The position numbers and the translations under genes were made by a program. Source: a virus. From it: DNA of 38,204 nt. The notes under the pieces are model-generated. The model worked only from the letters and a program-made list of their open reading frames with translations. It made no database searches and was not told the origin of the DNA. The stretch lies in IMG/VR virus record IMGVR_UViG_3300017963_000476, positions 1 to 38,204 of that record; one strand, given 5' to 3'. This document shows positions 15,923 through 23,032 of the stretch, piece by piece; positions within the stretch are counted from its first letter, which is position 1, and every line of letters begins with the position of its first letter.

Positions 15923-17214
15923 GCATCGTTATTTGTTCTAGGCGTAGTAGCTCTAGAATACCTGATAAACCTTTTGTTGAATTTAATAGGAAGCCTTTAC
16001 TAGAGCATTTAATTCAAAGGGTAGGAGGGGTATATCCCGTATTTATAGCCGTACCTGAAGAGGAGTGGGTCTCCTATTCGGCTGATTTAAATACCATGTC
16101 TATAAAAATAGTATCTGGGCATGGTAGTGATCCGTTAGCAAGAATGGCGTGGGTAGCTAGGGAGCATAATTTAGATGCCGTTGTTCGCATTACCCATGAT
16201 AAAATATTCGTGGATCGAAATGACATCTCGGGCTTCATTGATATTCTTTTTAATTCTAATGCTGATTATGTCTATTCTTCGGATTTTATCCCAGGTACAG
16301 GCTTTGAAGTAATTAGGAATAGTGTTCTACAGGAGGCGGCCTCTCAGTTTAAAGACGTAGAGCATATTAGTTATGCCATAAGGGCTATTACTAATAATAC
16401 TGTAAATGTACCACTAGAGACGCCACACAACCCCCCCCGCCTTCTGGTGGATTATCCAGAGGATGTGGTAACTATAAAGGCCATCTTCTCGGCGCTGGGG
16501 GACCACTGCACGATAGATCAAATCTGTCGATTTTGTGAAACATTTCCATCTATAAAACAAAACAATAAACTCCCAGATGTTACCGTTTATACCTGTGCGT
16601 ACAATGCAGAAAAGTGGATCGAGCAATGCATGAGTAGTGTATACCTCCAACAAAAGCTCCCCACTTATGAATACATACTTATCGACGATGCCTCTACAGA
16701 TACGACAGCAACTAAAATGAAACTATTTTCTAATGAAGTAGGAACACGCTTTTATCAAAATGAAAAGAATAAAGGATTATCCGATAGTTCCAGCTTCGCT
16801 CTTTCTAAAGCAAAGGGTGAATATATTATTCGCTTGGATGCGGATGATCGTTTTTGTCGAGGTACGATTTTAAGTGAAATGTTAGAGATGGCGAAAGGTG
16901 GTAAATATAATGTGGTTTATCCGAGCTATTATGATGGCAGCTTTGATACTGTTACCCATGGCCGTGTTATGCATCATGCAGGTGGTGCTCTCTTTAATAC
17001 TAGAGCCTTAAACTTTATTAAATTCACAGAGGGGTTAAGGCATCACGATTCATTTGATTTGTGGACGCGTCTAGAGGCAAAGTTGAAGGTTGGATATTTA
17101 GATAGACCCACGTTTTTTTATCGACACACAGAGGGCTCTATGTCCCGAACGAATCATAAAGAGCGGGAGAAGATAAAGAATGCGATACGGAGAGCGCAAA
17201 TACCCTGCCATTGA
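15910..17214 (+). CDS. SpsF/NeuA-type cytidylyltransferase fused to GT2 glycosyltransferase
   Basis: Residues 1 to about 210 resemble SpsF/CTP_transf_3 cytidylyltransferases, which make CMP-activated sugars: an N-terminal SRRSSSRIPDKP loop, KPLLEHLIQRV, GSDPLARM, AVVRITHDKIFVD and DYVYSSDF. Residues about 220-420 are a family 2 glycosyltransferase: VTVYTCAYNAEKWIEQCM, YILIDDASTDTT and the metal-binding LDADD at about 308-312. The fusion would couple activation of an acidic sugar to transfer. Normal SpsF proteins are single-domain. The ATG overlaps the dehydrogenase by 13 bases and follows a GGGGTG site. The exact nucleotide and sugar are inferred. Confidence 0.8.
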   Translation: MANVGIVICSRRSSSRIPDKPFVEFNRKPLLEHLIQRVGGVYPVFIAVPEEEWVSYSADLNTMSIKIVSGHGSDPLARMAWVAREHNLDAVVRITHDKIFVDRNDISGFIDILFNSNADYVYSSDFIPGTGFEVIRNSVLQEAASQFKDVEHISYAIRAITNNTVNVPLETPHNPPRLLVDYPEDVVTIKAIFSALGDHCTIDQICRFCETFPSIKQNNKLPDVTVYTCAYNAEKWIEQCMSSVYLQQKLPTYEYILIDDASTDTTATKMKLFSNEVGTRFYQNEKNKGLSDSSSFALSKAKGEYIIRLDADDRFCRGTILSEMLEMAKGGKYNVVYPSYYDGSFDTVTHGRVMHHAGGALFNTRALNFIKFTEGLRHHDSFDLWTRLEAKLKVGYLDRPTFFYRHTEGSMSRTNHKEREKIKNAIRRAQIPCH

Positions 17215-17554
17215 TATTCTAGAGCTTTATTCTAATGCGGATTCTAAGCGTTGGAATAGATGGCTAACTAGACGATATCAGGAGAAAGATTTAGACGGCC
17301 TATTCGCTATGCTGTATGGTGTTCAGGCTGGGATGGATGATTTGGTTAAGAAAAAAATGAATACAGAGAAGCTACAGCTTTTCTTTATTCGTTTACAGAG
17401 AAGCGTCGAGAACACAATACGGCGGGTATTAAAAGAGAAAGACCCAAATCCTTGTGATGATCCCACTAAAGCCAGAGACCATTTAGACCAGCGGGATAAT
17501 AAACGAAGGCGCGATGAAATGATCAATCGCATTTTAAGGGATAAGAGTTATTAA
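17180..17554 (+). CDS. Basic hypothetical protein in the sugar cassette
   Basis: This 124-residue, highly charged and mainly helical protein (RWNRWLTRRYQEKDLDGLFA; RRVLKEKDPNPCDD) was not recognised. It overlaps the fusion gene by 35 bases and has a GGGAGAAG site before its ATG. Its stop overlaps the NeuB-like start as TAATG. The tight overlap on both sides argues that it is a real member of the cassette. No catalytic motif is visible. Confidence 0.55.
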   Translation: MRYGERKYPAIDILELYSNADSKRWNRWLTRRYQEKDLDGLFAMLYGVQAGMDDLVKKKMNTEKLQLFFIRLQRSVENTIRRVLKEKDPNPCDDPTKARDHLDQRDNKRRRDEMINRILRDKSY

Positions 17555-18225
17555 TGGTTATCGCAGAAATAGGTCTAAATCACTTTGGCTCTATAGAAGA
17601 GGCTAAAACACTTATCAGGGCAGCGAATGATTCGGGTGCGGATTTAATTAAGTCTCAAGCCTTTTTAGCTAGAGATATGAAGACGGGCTCTATGCCCACA
17701 AGCTTCTATGAGGCCTGTCAATTTACCCTACAGGATTATATCGACCTTATCGATTACACGCGGGATTTAAAAAACGATTTATTCTTTTCTATATTCTCCG
17801 ATAGATTTGAATCTCTTAAAACAAAACAGACGTGGCATAAGATTACAGGAGCACAAACTAGAGCGGGTAAAGCCACAGAGTTTCATGATCACGATAACGT
17901 GATTATCTCTGTTCCTAATAACGTTATTATTCAACCATTCAAGAAAGCGAATATTCTACACGTCACGGATTACTTAACACAAAGACCAAATCTAAGAAGA
18001 ATTTCTGAATTAAAGATTATGCTCTCTAGGGATGAGGTGGGTTATAGCGACCATACAATGGGTATAGATAATTGCCTTAAGGCGATAGAAGTATATGGCG
18101 CTAATATCGTAGAGAAGCATTTTACTTTAGTTCAAGATAGACGATGGAATAATCAAGTATTTAGAGACACGATACATGGGGCAACGCCTGCCGCATTCCA
18201 ACGTATCGTTTTAGCAATGGGGTGA
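17554..18225 (+). CDS. NeuB-like sialic/nonulosonic acid synthase, reduced form
   Basis: NeuB enzymes condense phosphoenolpyruvate with an N-acyl hexosamine to make sialic, legionaminic or pseudaminic acid. This protein opens with VIAEIGLNHFGSIEEAKTLI and GADLIKSQAF, the family N-terminal signature, and keeps both metal-binding motifs: GYSDHTMG near residue 165 and EKHFTL near 187. A strand like the usual KIaSge segment is present (WHKITGAQ). It is only 223 residues, against about 340 normally: the barrel loops are shortened, the STPFD-like motif is replaced, and the C-terminal antifreeze-like domain is absent. It may be a minimal synthase or a repurposed one. It is bracketed by cassette genes. 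Confidence 0.8.
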   Translation: MVIAEIGLNHFGSIEEAKTLIRAANDSGADLIKSQAFLARDMKTGSMPTSFYEACQFTLQDYIDLIDYTRDLKNDLFFSIFSDRFESLKTKQTWHKITGAQTRAGKATEFHDHDNVIISVPNNVIIQPFKKANILHVTDYLTQRPNLRRISELKIMLSRDEVGYSDHTMGIDNCLKAIEVYGANIVEKHFTLVQDRRWNNQVFRDTIHGATPAAFQRIVLAMG

Positions 18226-18229
18226 TTAA

Positions 18230-19507
18230 ATGGCTAAATGTACAATATGTTCTAAAGAAGACTGGCAGAATGTAGATGAATACACATCACAAAAACATGG
18301 AATGTGTATATGTATGACGTGCGGCTTTGTAACCTATCCAGAGGCAATCGATAATGCCGATAAGGTTACAAATTATTATAAAGAAGAATATAGGCCGGCA
18401 CCGACTGTACCAAATGTATTTTCTGGACAAAGGAAGCTTCATTTTCATGAGGCATTCCTACAACAAAATCTATTTAAGAAATGGAAGAAAGATGATGCTC
18501 CTGTTGTATTTGAATCTGGTGCAGCCATAGGTCTGTTCCTGGATTATATTAAGAAGAATTATCCCAAGGCTGAAGTATACGGAACGGAATTAACCACAAC
18601 ATTCAGGCGGGTTTGCTGGCATCAATATAAAATTAAACTTGATACAGAGATGGACACATCTAGGAAGTATGATCTTATTGCCTCCTATAAGGTTGCGGAA
18701 CACATCCCAGATGTAAATACAGAATTAGAGAAATACTTCGAATGTTTAAAAGATGATGGTCATTTATATATCTCTGTTCCGTGTTGGTTTGATCAGTTGA
18801 CTAATTTTGGGATGGATAAATTTTCTATCCAATATTACTACCATAAGAATCATGTAAATGTTTGGACAAGAAAGTTATTCGAGACACTCTTAACGAAACA
18901 CGGCTTTGAGATTATCGATCAGAACCATGAGTATTACGATAGTACATACTTATGTAAAAAGAATGCGGGCTTTAAGTGTAAAAACCCAGAGTATGATTCT
19001 CCTGTAGAAATTATCGAAACGATGCGGCATATATTCGAGGCTAATAAGGCTTATGAATTTGGGGATTATGCTAAAGCAATACAGATTTATCCTAAATTTC
19101 CCATGGCGCATATTGGCCATTATGAGCATACGCGCCAAAAATGGCATAAACTTGGTTTAAAGGGGATTGAAGAGAATATAATTAATCCTGCTTTAAAAGC
19201 CTTACCCAATCACTCACAGATGCATTTCTTTGCAGGTGATTTATGTTCGCGGTATAGTGATTATGAAAAAGCAATAGGGCATTTTAAAAAGGCCCTAGAC
19301 TTAAAACCAAATAATCCAAACTGTATCGATGCGATAGCGAATTGTTTTGCTGCGATGGCTGCGAAGGACCCGAAACACGCTAAGGAATACCTACCTAAAG
19401 CGGTAGAGTGGACGATGCGTTTAAATGCGGTGAGCTTTCAACATGCCCATGAATCCGTAACAAAACTATTTCAGTACTGCGCACAGATACCTATGCCAGG
19501 GGAATAG
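18230..19507 (+). CDS. SAM-dependent methyltransferase with zinc-finger and TPR regions
   Basis: This 425-residue protein begins with a Cys cluster (C4, C7, C26, C28, C31) like the zinc-binding N-terminus of sugar C-methyltransferases. A class I methyltransferase fold follows (motif I-like VVFESGAAIGLFLDYI near 92-107; a later YDLIASYKVAEHI). The C-terminal third (about 300-390) has tetratricopeptide-like repeats (YEKAIGHFKKALDLKPNNPN). A methyltransferase in this place could modify the sugar made upstream or a surface glycan. The TPR part may bind a protein acceptor. It starts 4 bases after the NeuB-like gene. Confidence 0.75.
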   Translation: MAKCTICSKEDWQNVDEYTSQKHGMCICMTCGFVTYPEAIDNADKVTNYYKEEYRPAPTVPNVFSGQRKLHFHEAFLQQNLFKKWKKDDAPVVFESGAAIGLFLDYIKKNYPKAEVYGTELTTTFRRVCWHQYKIKLDTEMDTSRKYDLIASYKVAEHIPDVNTELEKYFECLKDDGHLYISVPCWFDQLTNFGMDKFSIQYYYHKNHVNVWTRKLFETLLTKHGFEIIDQNHEYYDSTYLCKKNAGFKCKNPEYDSPVEIIETMRHIFEANKAYEFGDYAKAIQIYPKFPMAHIGHYEHTRQKWHKLGLKGIEENIINPALKALPNHSQMHFFAGDLCSRYSDYEKAIGHFKKALDLKPNNPNCIDAIANCFAAMAAKDPKHAKEYLPKAVEWTMRLNAVSFQHAHESVTKLFQYCAQIPMPGE

Positions 19508-19951
19508 ATGACTGGAAATGATTGGCGGCGATTACCGTACGGACATATGAAACCGTATGAACCGTGGGGTAACGTTGCTAAGATGAATTTCTATCTCATC
19601 TATTTATGCGATCACTTAAGAGAAGAACTAAACACTCCCCTTTACGTTACCTATGGTACACAAGGCGTTCATAAAGCTCCGTGGCATGATAGAGGCTTGG
19701 CAGTCGATGCCGTCGTGGACACGGCAAAGATTCATCCTCTTGATGTTATCCTTGCTGTTACCCGTTTTAATTTTATTGGTTTCGGCTTAATTGCCAACGC
19801 TCGCCATCCTAAATGCGCACAACCATTAGGACTACACTTAGATGTGCGCCCAGTTAAAAAGGTAGTAGAACCACAACACCGCTGGATCTGGTATGATGGT
19901 AAAGAGTATCCGTTTACAAATGCGGAACTAAAAAAACACTGCCTTATTTAA
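19508..19951 (+). CDS. M15-type peptidase, putative endolysin
   Basis: This 147-residue protein has the metal-site pattern of M15 peptidases: H60-DRGLAVD with D67, and GLHLDVRP with H110. These enzymes cut peptidoglycan cross-links and several phage endolysins belong to the family. There is no signal peptide, so release would need a holin; the following small membrane proteins fit that. The ATG directly follows the previous stop. The length is about that of small single-domain endolysins, with no wall-binding domain visible. A virion-associated hydrolase is the alternative. Confidence 0.7.
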   Translation: MTGNDWRRLPYGHMKPYEPWGNVAKMNFYLIYLCDHLREELNTPLYVTYGTQGVHKAPWHDRGLAVDAVVDTAKIHPLDVILAVTRFNFIGFGLIANARHPKCAQPLGLHLDVRPVKKVVEPQHRWIWYDGKEYPFTNAELKKHCLI

Positions 19952-19963
19952 TTGGAGAAATTT

Positions 19964-20188
19964 ATGGATAAAGAAAAGATTAAAGAAATACTGGAGAAGA
20001 ATATCAACTTATCCGGTCTTATTAATGACGCTATCGACGGTATTGCCGAGCCTGCTCTACGCGAAGCGGTAAAGAAAAGCTCTAATAAGATCGATGATAT
20101 TGTGCTCGCCGCACTGTACCAGCCCCTAGAAGATGAGCTTAAAAAACTAGTCGCTGATAATTTAAATTGGGAAAAACTTATAGGATAA
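19964..20188 (+). CDS. Small helical hypothetical protein in the lysis region
   Basis: This 74-residue protein (from the ATG, preceded by GGAG seven bases upstream; an upstream TTG at 19952 is less likely) is soluble-looking and helical: KIKEILEKNINLSGLINDAI and a Lys/Glu-rich centre. There is no membrane segment. The place between the endolysin and the membrane protein suggests a lysis accessory role; not recognised. Confidence 0.65.
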   Translation: MDKEKIKEILEKNINLSGLINDAIDGIAEPALREAVKKSSNKIDDIVLAALYQPLEDELKKLVADNLNWEKLIG

Positions 20189-20192
20189 CGCT

Positions 20193-20492
20193 ATGTCTAT
20201 ATGGATGTGGATAAAATTATTATTCACTTTACCGTCGATTATTCCTATTATTAAAGACGTCATTAGTTTCATCAAAAACTTTAAGCAGAATGGGTTTGAT
20301 GGTATTGGTGAACTGGCCGAGCGGATTTTAAAACTTATCATGGGTATGATCCCCGTTGATAAGAAGAAAGCTGTCTCGGAGGCCGATAATCTAAAGCATG
20401 AATTACAAAATCTCGATCGAGCAAGAAAGGCAGGAGCCCTTAAAACATCCAGCGGTTCGAAAGAACTATCGCGCATCTTGGCGAGGCTTTGA
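20193..20492 (+). CDS. Small membrane protein, holin candidate
   Basis: The 99-residue product has one strong membrane segment at the very N-terminus (WMWIKLLFTLPSIIPIIKDV), and its remaining residues are charged and helical (DKKKAVSEADNLKHELQNLD, possibly coiled-coil). It has a TAGGATAAC site before the ATG. Holins often have one to three such segments next to an endolysin. Its position beside the M15 enzyme makes a holin or antiholin role plausible, not proven. The stop overlaps the next candidate start. Confidence 0.6.
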   Translation: MSIWMWIKLLFTLPSIIPIIKDVISFIKNFKQNGFDGIGELAERILKLIMGMIPVDKKKAVSEADNLKHELQNLDRARKAGALKTSSGSKELSRILARL

Positions 20493-20659
20493 ATTTCTTG
20501 GAACGGGATGAGTATAAAGAGCTAATTAAAGAGGCTTTAAAAGAGTGGCTTGACGAACATTTCTCAAAGTTTGGGAAATGGACATTAAGGGCTGCATTGG
20601 CGCTAATCTTTTCTGGTTTGATCTTTATAGCTTTAAAGTTTGGATGGCGGCCAATTTAA
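20489..20659 (+). CDS. Small single-membrane-span protein, holin-like
   Basis: A 56-residue frame starting at TTG (overlapping the previous stop as TTGA), or at TTG 20498 for 53 residues, runs to TAA at 20657-20659. It has an acidic N-terminal helix (DEYKELIKEALKEWLDEHF) and one clear membrane span (AALALIFSGLIFIALKFGW) near the C-terminus. The pattern is common for small proteins beside phage lysis genes. There is no strong ribosome site of its own; translation is probably coupled. With its neighbour it could form a two-component holin system. Confidence 0.55.
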   Translation: MNFLERDEYKELIKEALKEWLDEHFSKFGKWTLRAALALIFSGLIFIALKFGWRPI

Positions 20660-20689
20660 CTATGTATACATGGGAAAGGGAAATAAATA

Positions 20690-21202
20690 ATGCCTACTAA
20701 TGGAGATAAACACGTAACTTATAACCACGATATCAGTGGTATCGCGAGAAGGATTCATCGTTTTGGTTTTGAGCTATATAAATCTGTTAGCTCTGCCGGA
20801 GCATTCACGAATGAATTCGATCAGAAGAGAATGGGTGAATACTTGGATGCTACCGATGTGTATTTAAATCACGTCGTCGCGCAGCCACAACTCGACCTAC
20901 CCGAAAGTCATCCTAGGAAAATTGAAGTTGATCTTCAACCGGATGATGAAATTCTCGCCATTGAGAATGAATCTCTTGCGGATGCTATTTATTATTTGAA
21001 GCTTGCGAATGTTGAATTGTTAAACAGCCAGTCAAGTCGAATGGGCGCAGGCTTGCTTCCATTTGATGAGCGACGTGCTCGCGCATTGGTAGAAAAAGCT
21101 CGTCGATTACTTGTTGATTACATTGCGGTGGTGCAGCCACTTGATCTTCCCGAAAGCTCACCCACTCGGGAAATGAGCGGGCAAGGAAAACTAGGAGTAT
21201 AG
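20690..21202 (+). CDS. Hypothetical protein at the end of the late block
   Basis: This 170-residue protein has an internal repeated motif, QPQLDLPESHP near residue 64 and QPLDLPESSPT near 150, each after a helical stretch, suggesting two related halves. It was not recognised. A GGGAAAGGGA site supports the ATG. It lies after the lysis genes and before the strong terminator, so it is the last gene of the long late transcript. The helical bundle with two repeats could be a virion or regulatory protein. Confidence 0.6.
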   Translation: MPTNGDKHVTYNHDISGIARRIHRFGFELYKSVSSAGAFTNEFDQKRMGEYLDATDVYLNHVVAQPQLDLPESHPRKIEVDLQPDDEILAIENESLADAIYYLKLANVELLNSQSSRMGAGLLPFDERRARALVEKARRLLVDYIAVVQPLDLPESSPTREMSGQGKLGV

Positions 21203-21209
21203 ACACGAA

Positions 21210-21238
21210 TTTTTAGCTCACTCTTCGCTAGCTAAAAA
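21210..21238. other. Symmetric hairpin just downstream of the last late gene
   Basis: TTTTTAGCT at 21210-21218 pairs perfectly with AGCTAAAAA at 21230-21238 across an 11-base loop. It lies between the stop and the strong terminator at 21255. It has no T-run after the stem on the plus strand and may help message stability or be a weak auxiliary terminator. Confidence 0.4.
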
Positions 21239-21254
21239 CTCCCTATACAAAAGC

Positions 21255-21287
21255 AAAGGGGAGGCCCTTTCGGGTCTCCCCTTTTTT
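21255..21287 (+). terminator. Intrinsic terminator of the late block
   Basis: A 13-base-pair stem (21255-21267 with 21272-21284, one G-U pair) with a four-base TTTC loop is followed by a T-tract at 21282-21287. It ends the transcript that carries structural, sugar and lysis genes. It faces the minus-strand terminator about 130 bases away, so the two operons are separated. Confidence 0.92.
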
Positions 21288-21414
21288 ACTCTCTTTACTT
21301 CAAGAAATCAGCTAAGTCTTTCTTCCATGTACCAATCGAGAAACGACATCATAACTAAATGAATGCGTTTAATGAGCCTTAACACAACGTCTTGGCTCAA
21401 GTGTATTTTAGCAT
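21288..21414. other. Gene-free spacer between convergent operons
   Basis: This stretch lies between the late plus-strand terminator and the minus-strand terminator. No convincing gene or strong structure is visible in it. Confidence 0.6.
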
Positions 21415-21451
21415 AAAAAAAACCGCGGTAGGAGGTGAAGCCAACCGCGGT
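21415..21451 (-). terminator. Intrinsic terminator of the minus-strand operon
   Basis: Two copies of ACCGCGGT (21422-21429 and 21444-21451), each self-complementary, pair across a 14-base loop. Read on the minus strand, the stem is followed by eight Ts (plus-strand A-run 21415-21422). It ends the transcript of the genes at 21649-23936. In the plus direction the loop contains AGGAGGTG, a perfect ribosome-site sequence, probably by chance. Confidence 0.88.
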
Positions 21452-21518
21452 AAGGCATAATTTAGGAAATCTTTTAATGAGTAAAAAGATTAATGGGAAT
21501 TATATCAGAGAAAAAAGC

Positions 21519-21630
21519 GGGGAGCGATACTTAGGTTTTTCCAGAGAAGGCCCAACCCCGATTGGTAGAGCCAACTTAATATTTACAGGTTTACAGACAT
21601 CCAAATCCGCCTAAAACTGTAACGCTCCCC
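21519..21630 (-). ncRNA. Candidate structured RNA in the 3' end of the minus-strand operon
   Basis: Distant segments pair: GGGGAGCG at 21519-21526 with CGCTCCCC at 21623-21630 (8 perfect pairs), and TTAGG at 21531-21535 with CCTAA at 21610-21614. A small inner TTGG/CCAA hairpin lies at 21562-21574. There is no reading frame of note. It lies between the last minus gene and its terminator, so it would be released or processed from the mRNA tail. The function is unknown and the strand is inferred from the flanking operon. Confidence 0.5.
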
Positions 21631-21648
21631 ATAGGTTCGTGTGCTTAA

Positions 21649-21726
21649 TTATCCATAATAGTAAATAAAAGCACCGACAAGAAACATTATCATCAAGACT
21701 GTAAAAACAATTCCCCAACCGTTCAT
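21649..21726 (-). CDS. 25-residue single-span membrane mini-protein
   Basis: The frame reads MNGWGIVFTVLMIMFLVGAF followed by IYYYG. It is almost entirely a membrane helix with aromatic ends. It has a very strong ribosome site (AGGAGGGGGG) six bases before the ATG, which is the best evidence that it is translated. It is the last gene of the minus-strand operon. Possible roles are a membrane modulator, a toxin-like peptide or a superinfection factor; none can be chosen from sequence. Confidence 0.65.
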   Translation of the reverse strand: MNGWGIVFTVLMIMFLVGAFIYYYG

Positions 21727-21788
21727 TTTTACCCCCCTCCTGTTTGGTTCTTTGTATAACGTGCCGTTTTCAAAATAGTATTTACGGC

Positions 21789-21971
21789 TCATCCTTTATC
21801 AAACCCAGAACAAAAATCATCTTCGTCCACAATTGGCCAATCATAATAAAGCACACCCTCTAGATTTCGTGTTATTTGCGGTGGGTTTTTGTGACATTCT
21901 CCGTAGGGCATCATGCCTTCTGGTTCTTCTGAAATAATATACCATTTACATTTTTCACATACATCTTCCAT
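21789..21971 (-). CDS. Small Cys-rich, probable zinc-binding protein
   Basis: This 60-residue protein has four cysteines in two pairs: CEKCKWY near the N-terminus, GECHKNPP in the middle and DDFCSGF near the end. The spacing suits a small zinc-ribbon-like fold found in many short phage proteins. Its start lies one base after the stop of the nuclease gene, so it belongs to the same operon. No function is known; it may be a DNA or protein-binding accessory. Confidence 0.65.
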   Translation of the reverse strand: MEDVCEKCKWYIISEEPEGMMPYGECHKNPPQITRNLEGVLYYDWPIVDEDDFCSGFDKG

Positions 21972-21972
21972 T

Positions 21973-22479
21973 TTATTCTCCCTTTATTGGAAATGGCTTT
22001 AAATCTTTATCGGGTACCCAGAATTCTTTTTTCCTGATTTTGAAGTATTTATCTTGCTTTGCGTCTTTGGCATAGATCCATCCCGCGAGATTAAATTCTG
22101 TTTCGGATCGTTTTTGAACCAAAAGATATGGGGTATTTTCTGGATAATCAGGCTTAATAATTAAATGCCCGTTGGCGTGTATAGTGGTTTTGATTTCGTA
22201 TTGACCAATATCTTTAGGACGATTTTGTACGGGGTCTGTGGTACTAAAAAAAGCCGATGACCACCATTTATTAGCAACCTTATGAACGGCGGCCTCCCCC
22301 ATGCAACCTATTTCATCCGTCTCCAATTCCCCGAGTTTTCGTAAATCAGGCGAGCGATCGCGTCGATCGAAAGATGCGTATTCTTTACACGTCACTAATC
22401 TTAAAAGAGCAATTAACCGTGCGTAGAAAATTTCATGGACATCAAGGGTAACTATCCTATTTTTCCACCCCACTAGCAC
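21973..22479 (-). CDS. PD-(D/E)XK-like nuclease
   Basis: This 168-residue protein has the restriction-endonuclease-like core: E62 in GCMGEAAVHKV, D90 in NRPKDIG and E95-I-K97 in QYEIKTT, followed by strands containing PYLLVQKRS. Metal ions held by these acids drive phosphodiester cleavage in this fold. It overlaps the preceding gene by 23 bases and shares an operon with the putative annealing protein, so a recombination exonuclease or resolving endonuclease partner is plausible. The specificity is unknown. Confidence 0.65.
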   Translation of the reverse strand: MLVGWKNRIVTLDVHEIFYARLIALLRLVTCKEYASFDRRDRSPDLRKLGELETDEIGCMGEAAVHKVANKWWSSAFFSTTDPVQNRPKDIGQYEIKTTIHANGHLIIKPDYPENTPYLLVQKRSETEFNLAGWIYAKDAKQDKYFKIRKKEFWVPDKDLKPFPIKGE

Positions 22480-22705
22480 ACCCCAAACATTTAAAGGAGG
22501 GCAGTGCCCCTGCTTTTCTTAAAGAGGAGTGAAAAGCAAGCTCTTCGGGGAGTTTTTTTTCATATACACCGAAGGAACCCAGAGGCACCCACCCATATTG
22601 TTTTAATTCTTTTTTGGAAGTATGCCCGATGGTTAATTCGACGCAGAAATTTTCTATTTTAGGTTTATTGTTCGTTTTATGTGAAATGAAGTAGCACACT
22701 TCCAT
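22457..22705 (-). CDS. Hypothetical protein, possible leaderless message
   Basis: This 82-residue protein was not recognised. It has Cys residues at both ends and a middle with KKELKQYGWVPLGSFGVYEK. No ribosome site precedes the ATG; instead a promoter-like -10 (TATACA) abuts it directly. If that promoter is used, transcription would begin near GTG codon 3 (22699-22697), giving a leaderless start. Otherwise it is read from the upstream operon after a 24-base gap. It overlaps the nuclease gene by 23 bases. Confidence 0.55.
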   Translation of the reverse strand: MEVCYFISHKTNNKPKIENFCVELTIGHTSKKELKQYGWVPLGSFGVYEKKLPEELAFHSSLRKAGALPSFKCLGCASGVEK

Positions 22706-22733
22706 TGTATAACACTTTAACTTATCGGGTCAA
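22706..22733 (-). promoter_or_regulatory. Minus-strand promoter inside the operon
   Basis: On the minus strand, TTGACC (22733-22728), a 16-base spacer and TATACA (22711-22706) form a good sigma-70-type promoter with an extended -10 (TGT before TATACA). It overlaps the stop codon of the upstream gene and ends at the ATG of the downstream gene. Confidence 0.6.
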
Positions 22734-23032
22734 TCTCTGCCGTATAGACTGTTACCATCTTCTATAAATTTCTTTAATTCTTTTAGTCGCGCTTCCGTTT
22801 CTTCGCGGGACATATTTTTATGCCTCTCAACCATTTCGTGCTGAATCTCTACTCCCTGCATGAGGTAAAAAAAATAAGAAAGTATTAGGGCTTCTTTAGC
22901 ATCTTTAGTTTCATTAAGGCGCGCATCGCAATAACCATTAAGGGCTTGCGTTTCATGTAGCTCAATAGCCTTTTCTACAAACTCTTTAAGAATTGGCTGC
23001 CAGTGATCACGTTCAACTTGGGTGGTTTTCAT
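22730..23032 (-). CDS. Hypothetical helical protein of the recombination operon
   Basis: This 100-residue, fully helical-looking, acidic protein (EFVEKAIELHETQALNGYCD; HKNMSREETEARLKELKKFI) was not recognised. It overlaps the end of the annealing-protein gene by 20 bases, so translation is coupled. It could be an accessory of that protein. No catalytic motif is visible. Confidence 0.6.
   Translation of the reverse strand: MKTTQVERDHWQPILKEFVEKAIELHETQALNGYCDARLNETKDAKEALILSYFFYLMQGVEIQHEMVERHKNMSREETEARLKELKKFIEDGNSLYGRD

Noticed and set aside
21422-21451. Ribosome-site-like AGGAGGTG in the loop of the ACCGCGGT hairpin
   Set aside because: No start codon or frame follows on the plus strand; the element is better explained as the minus-strand terminator.
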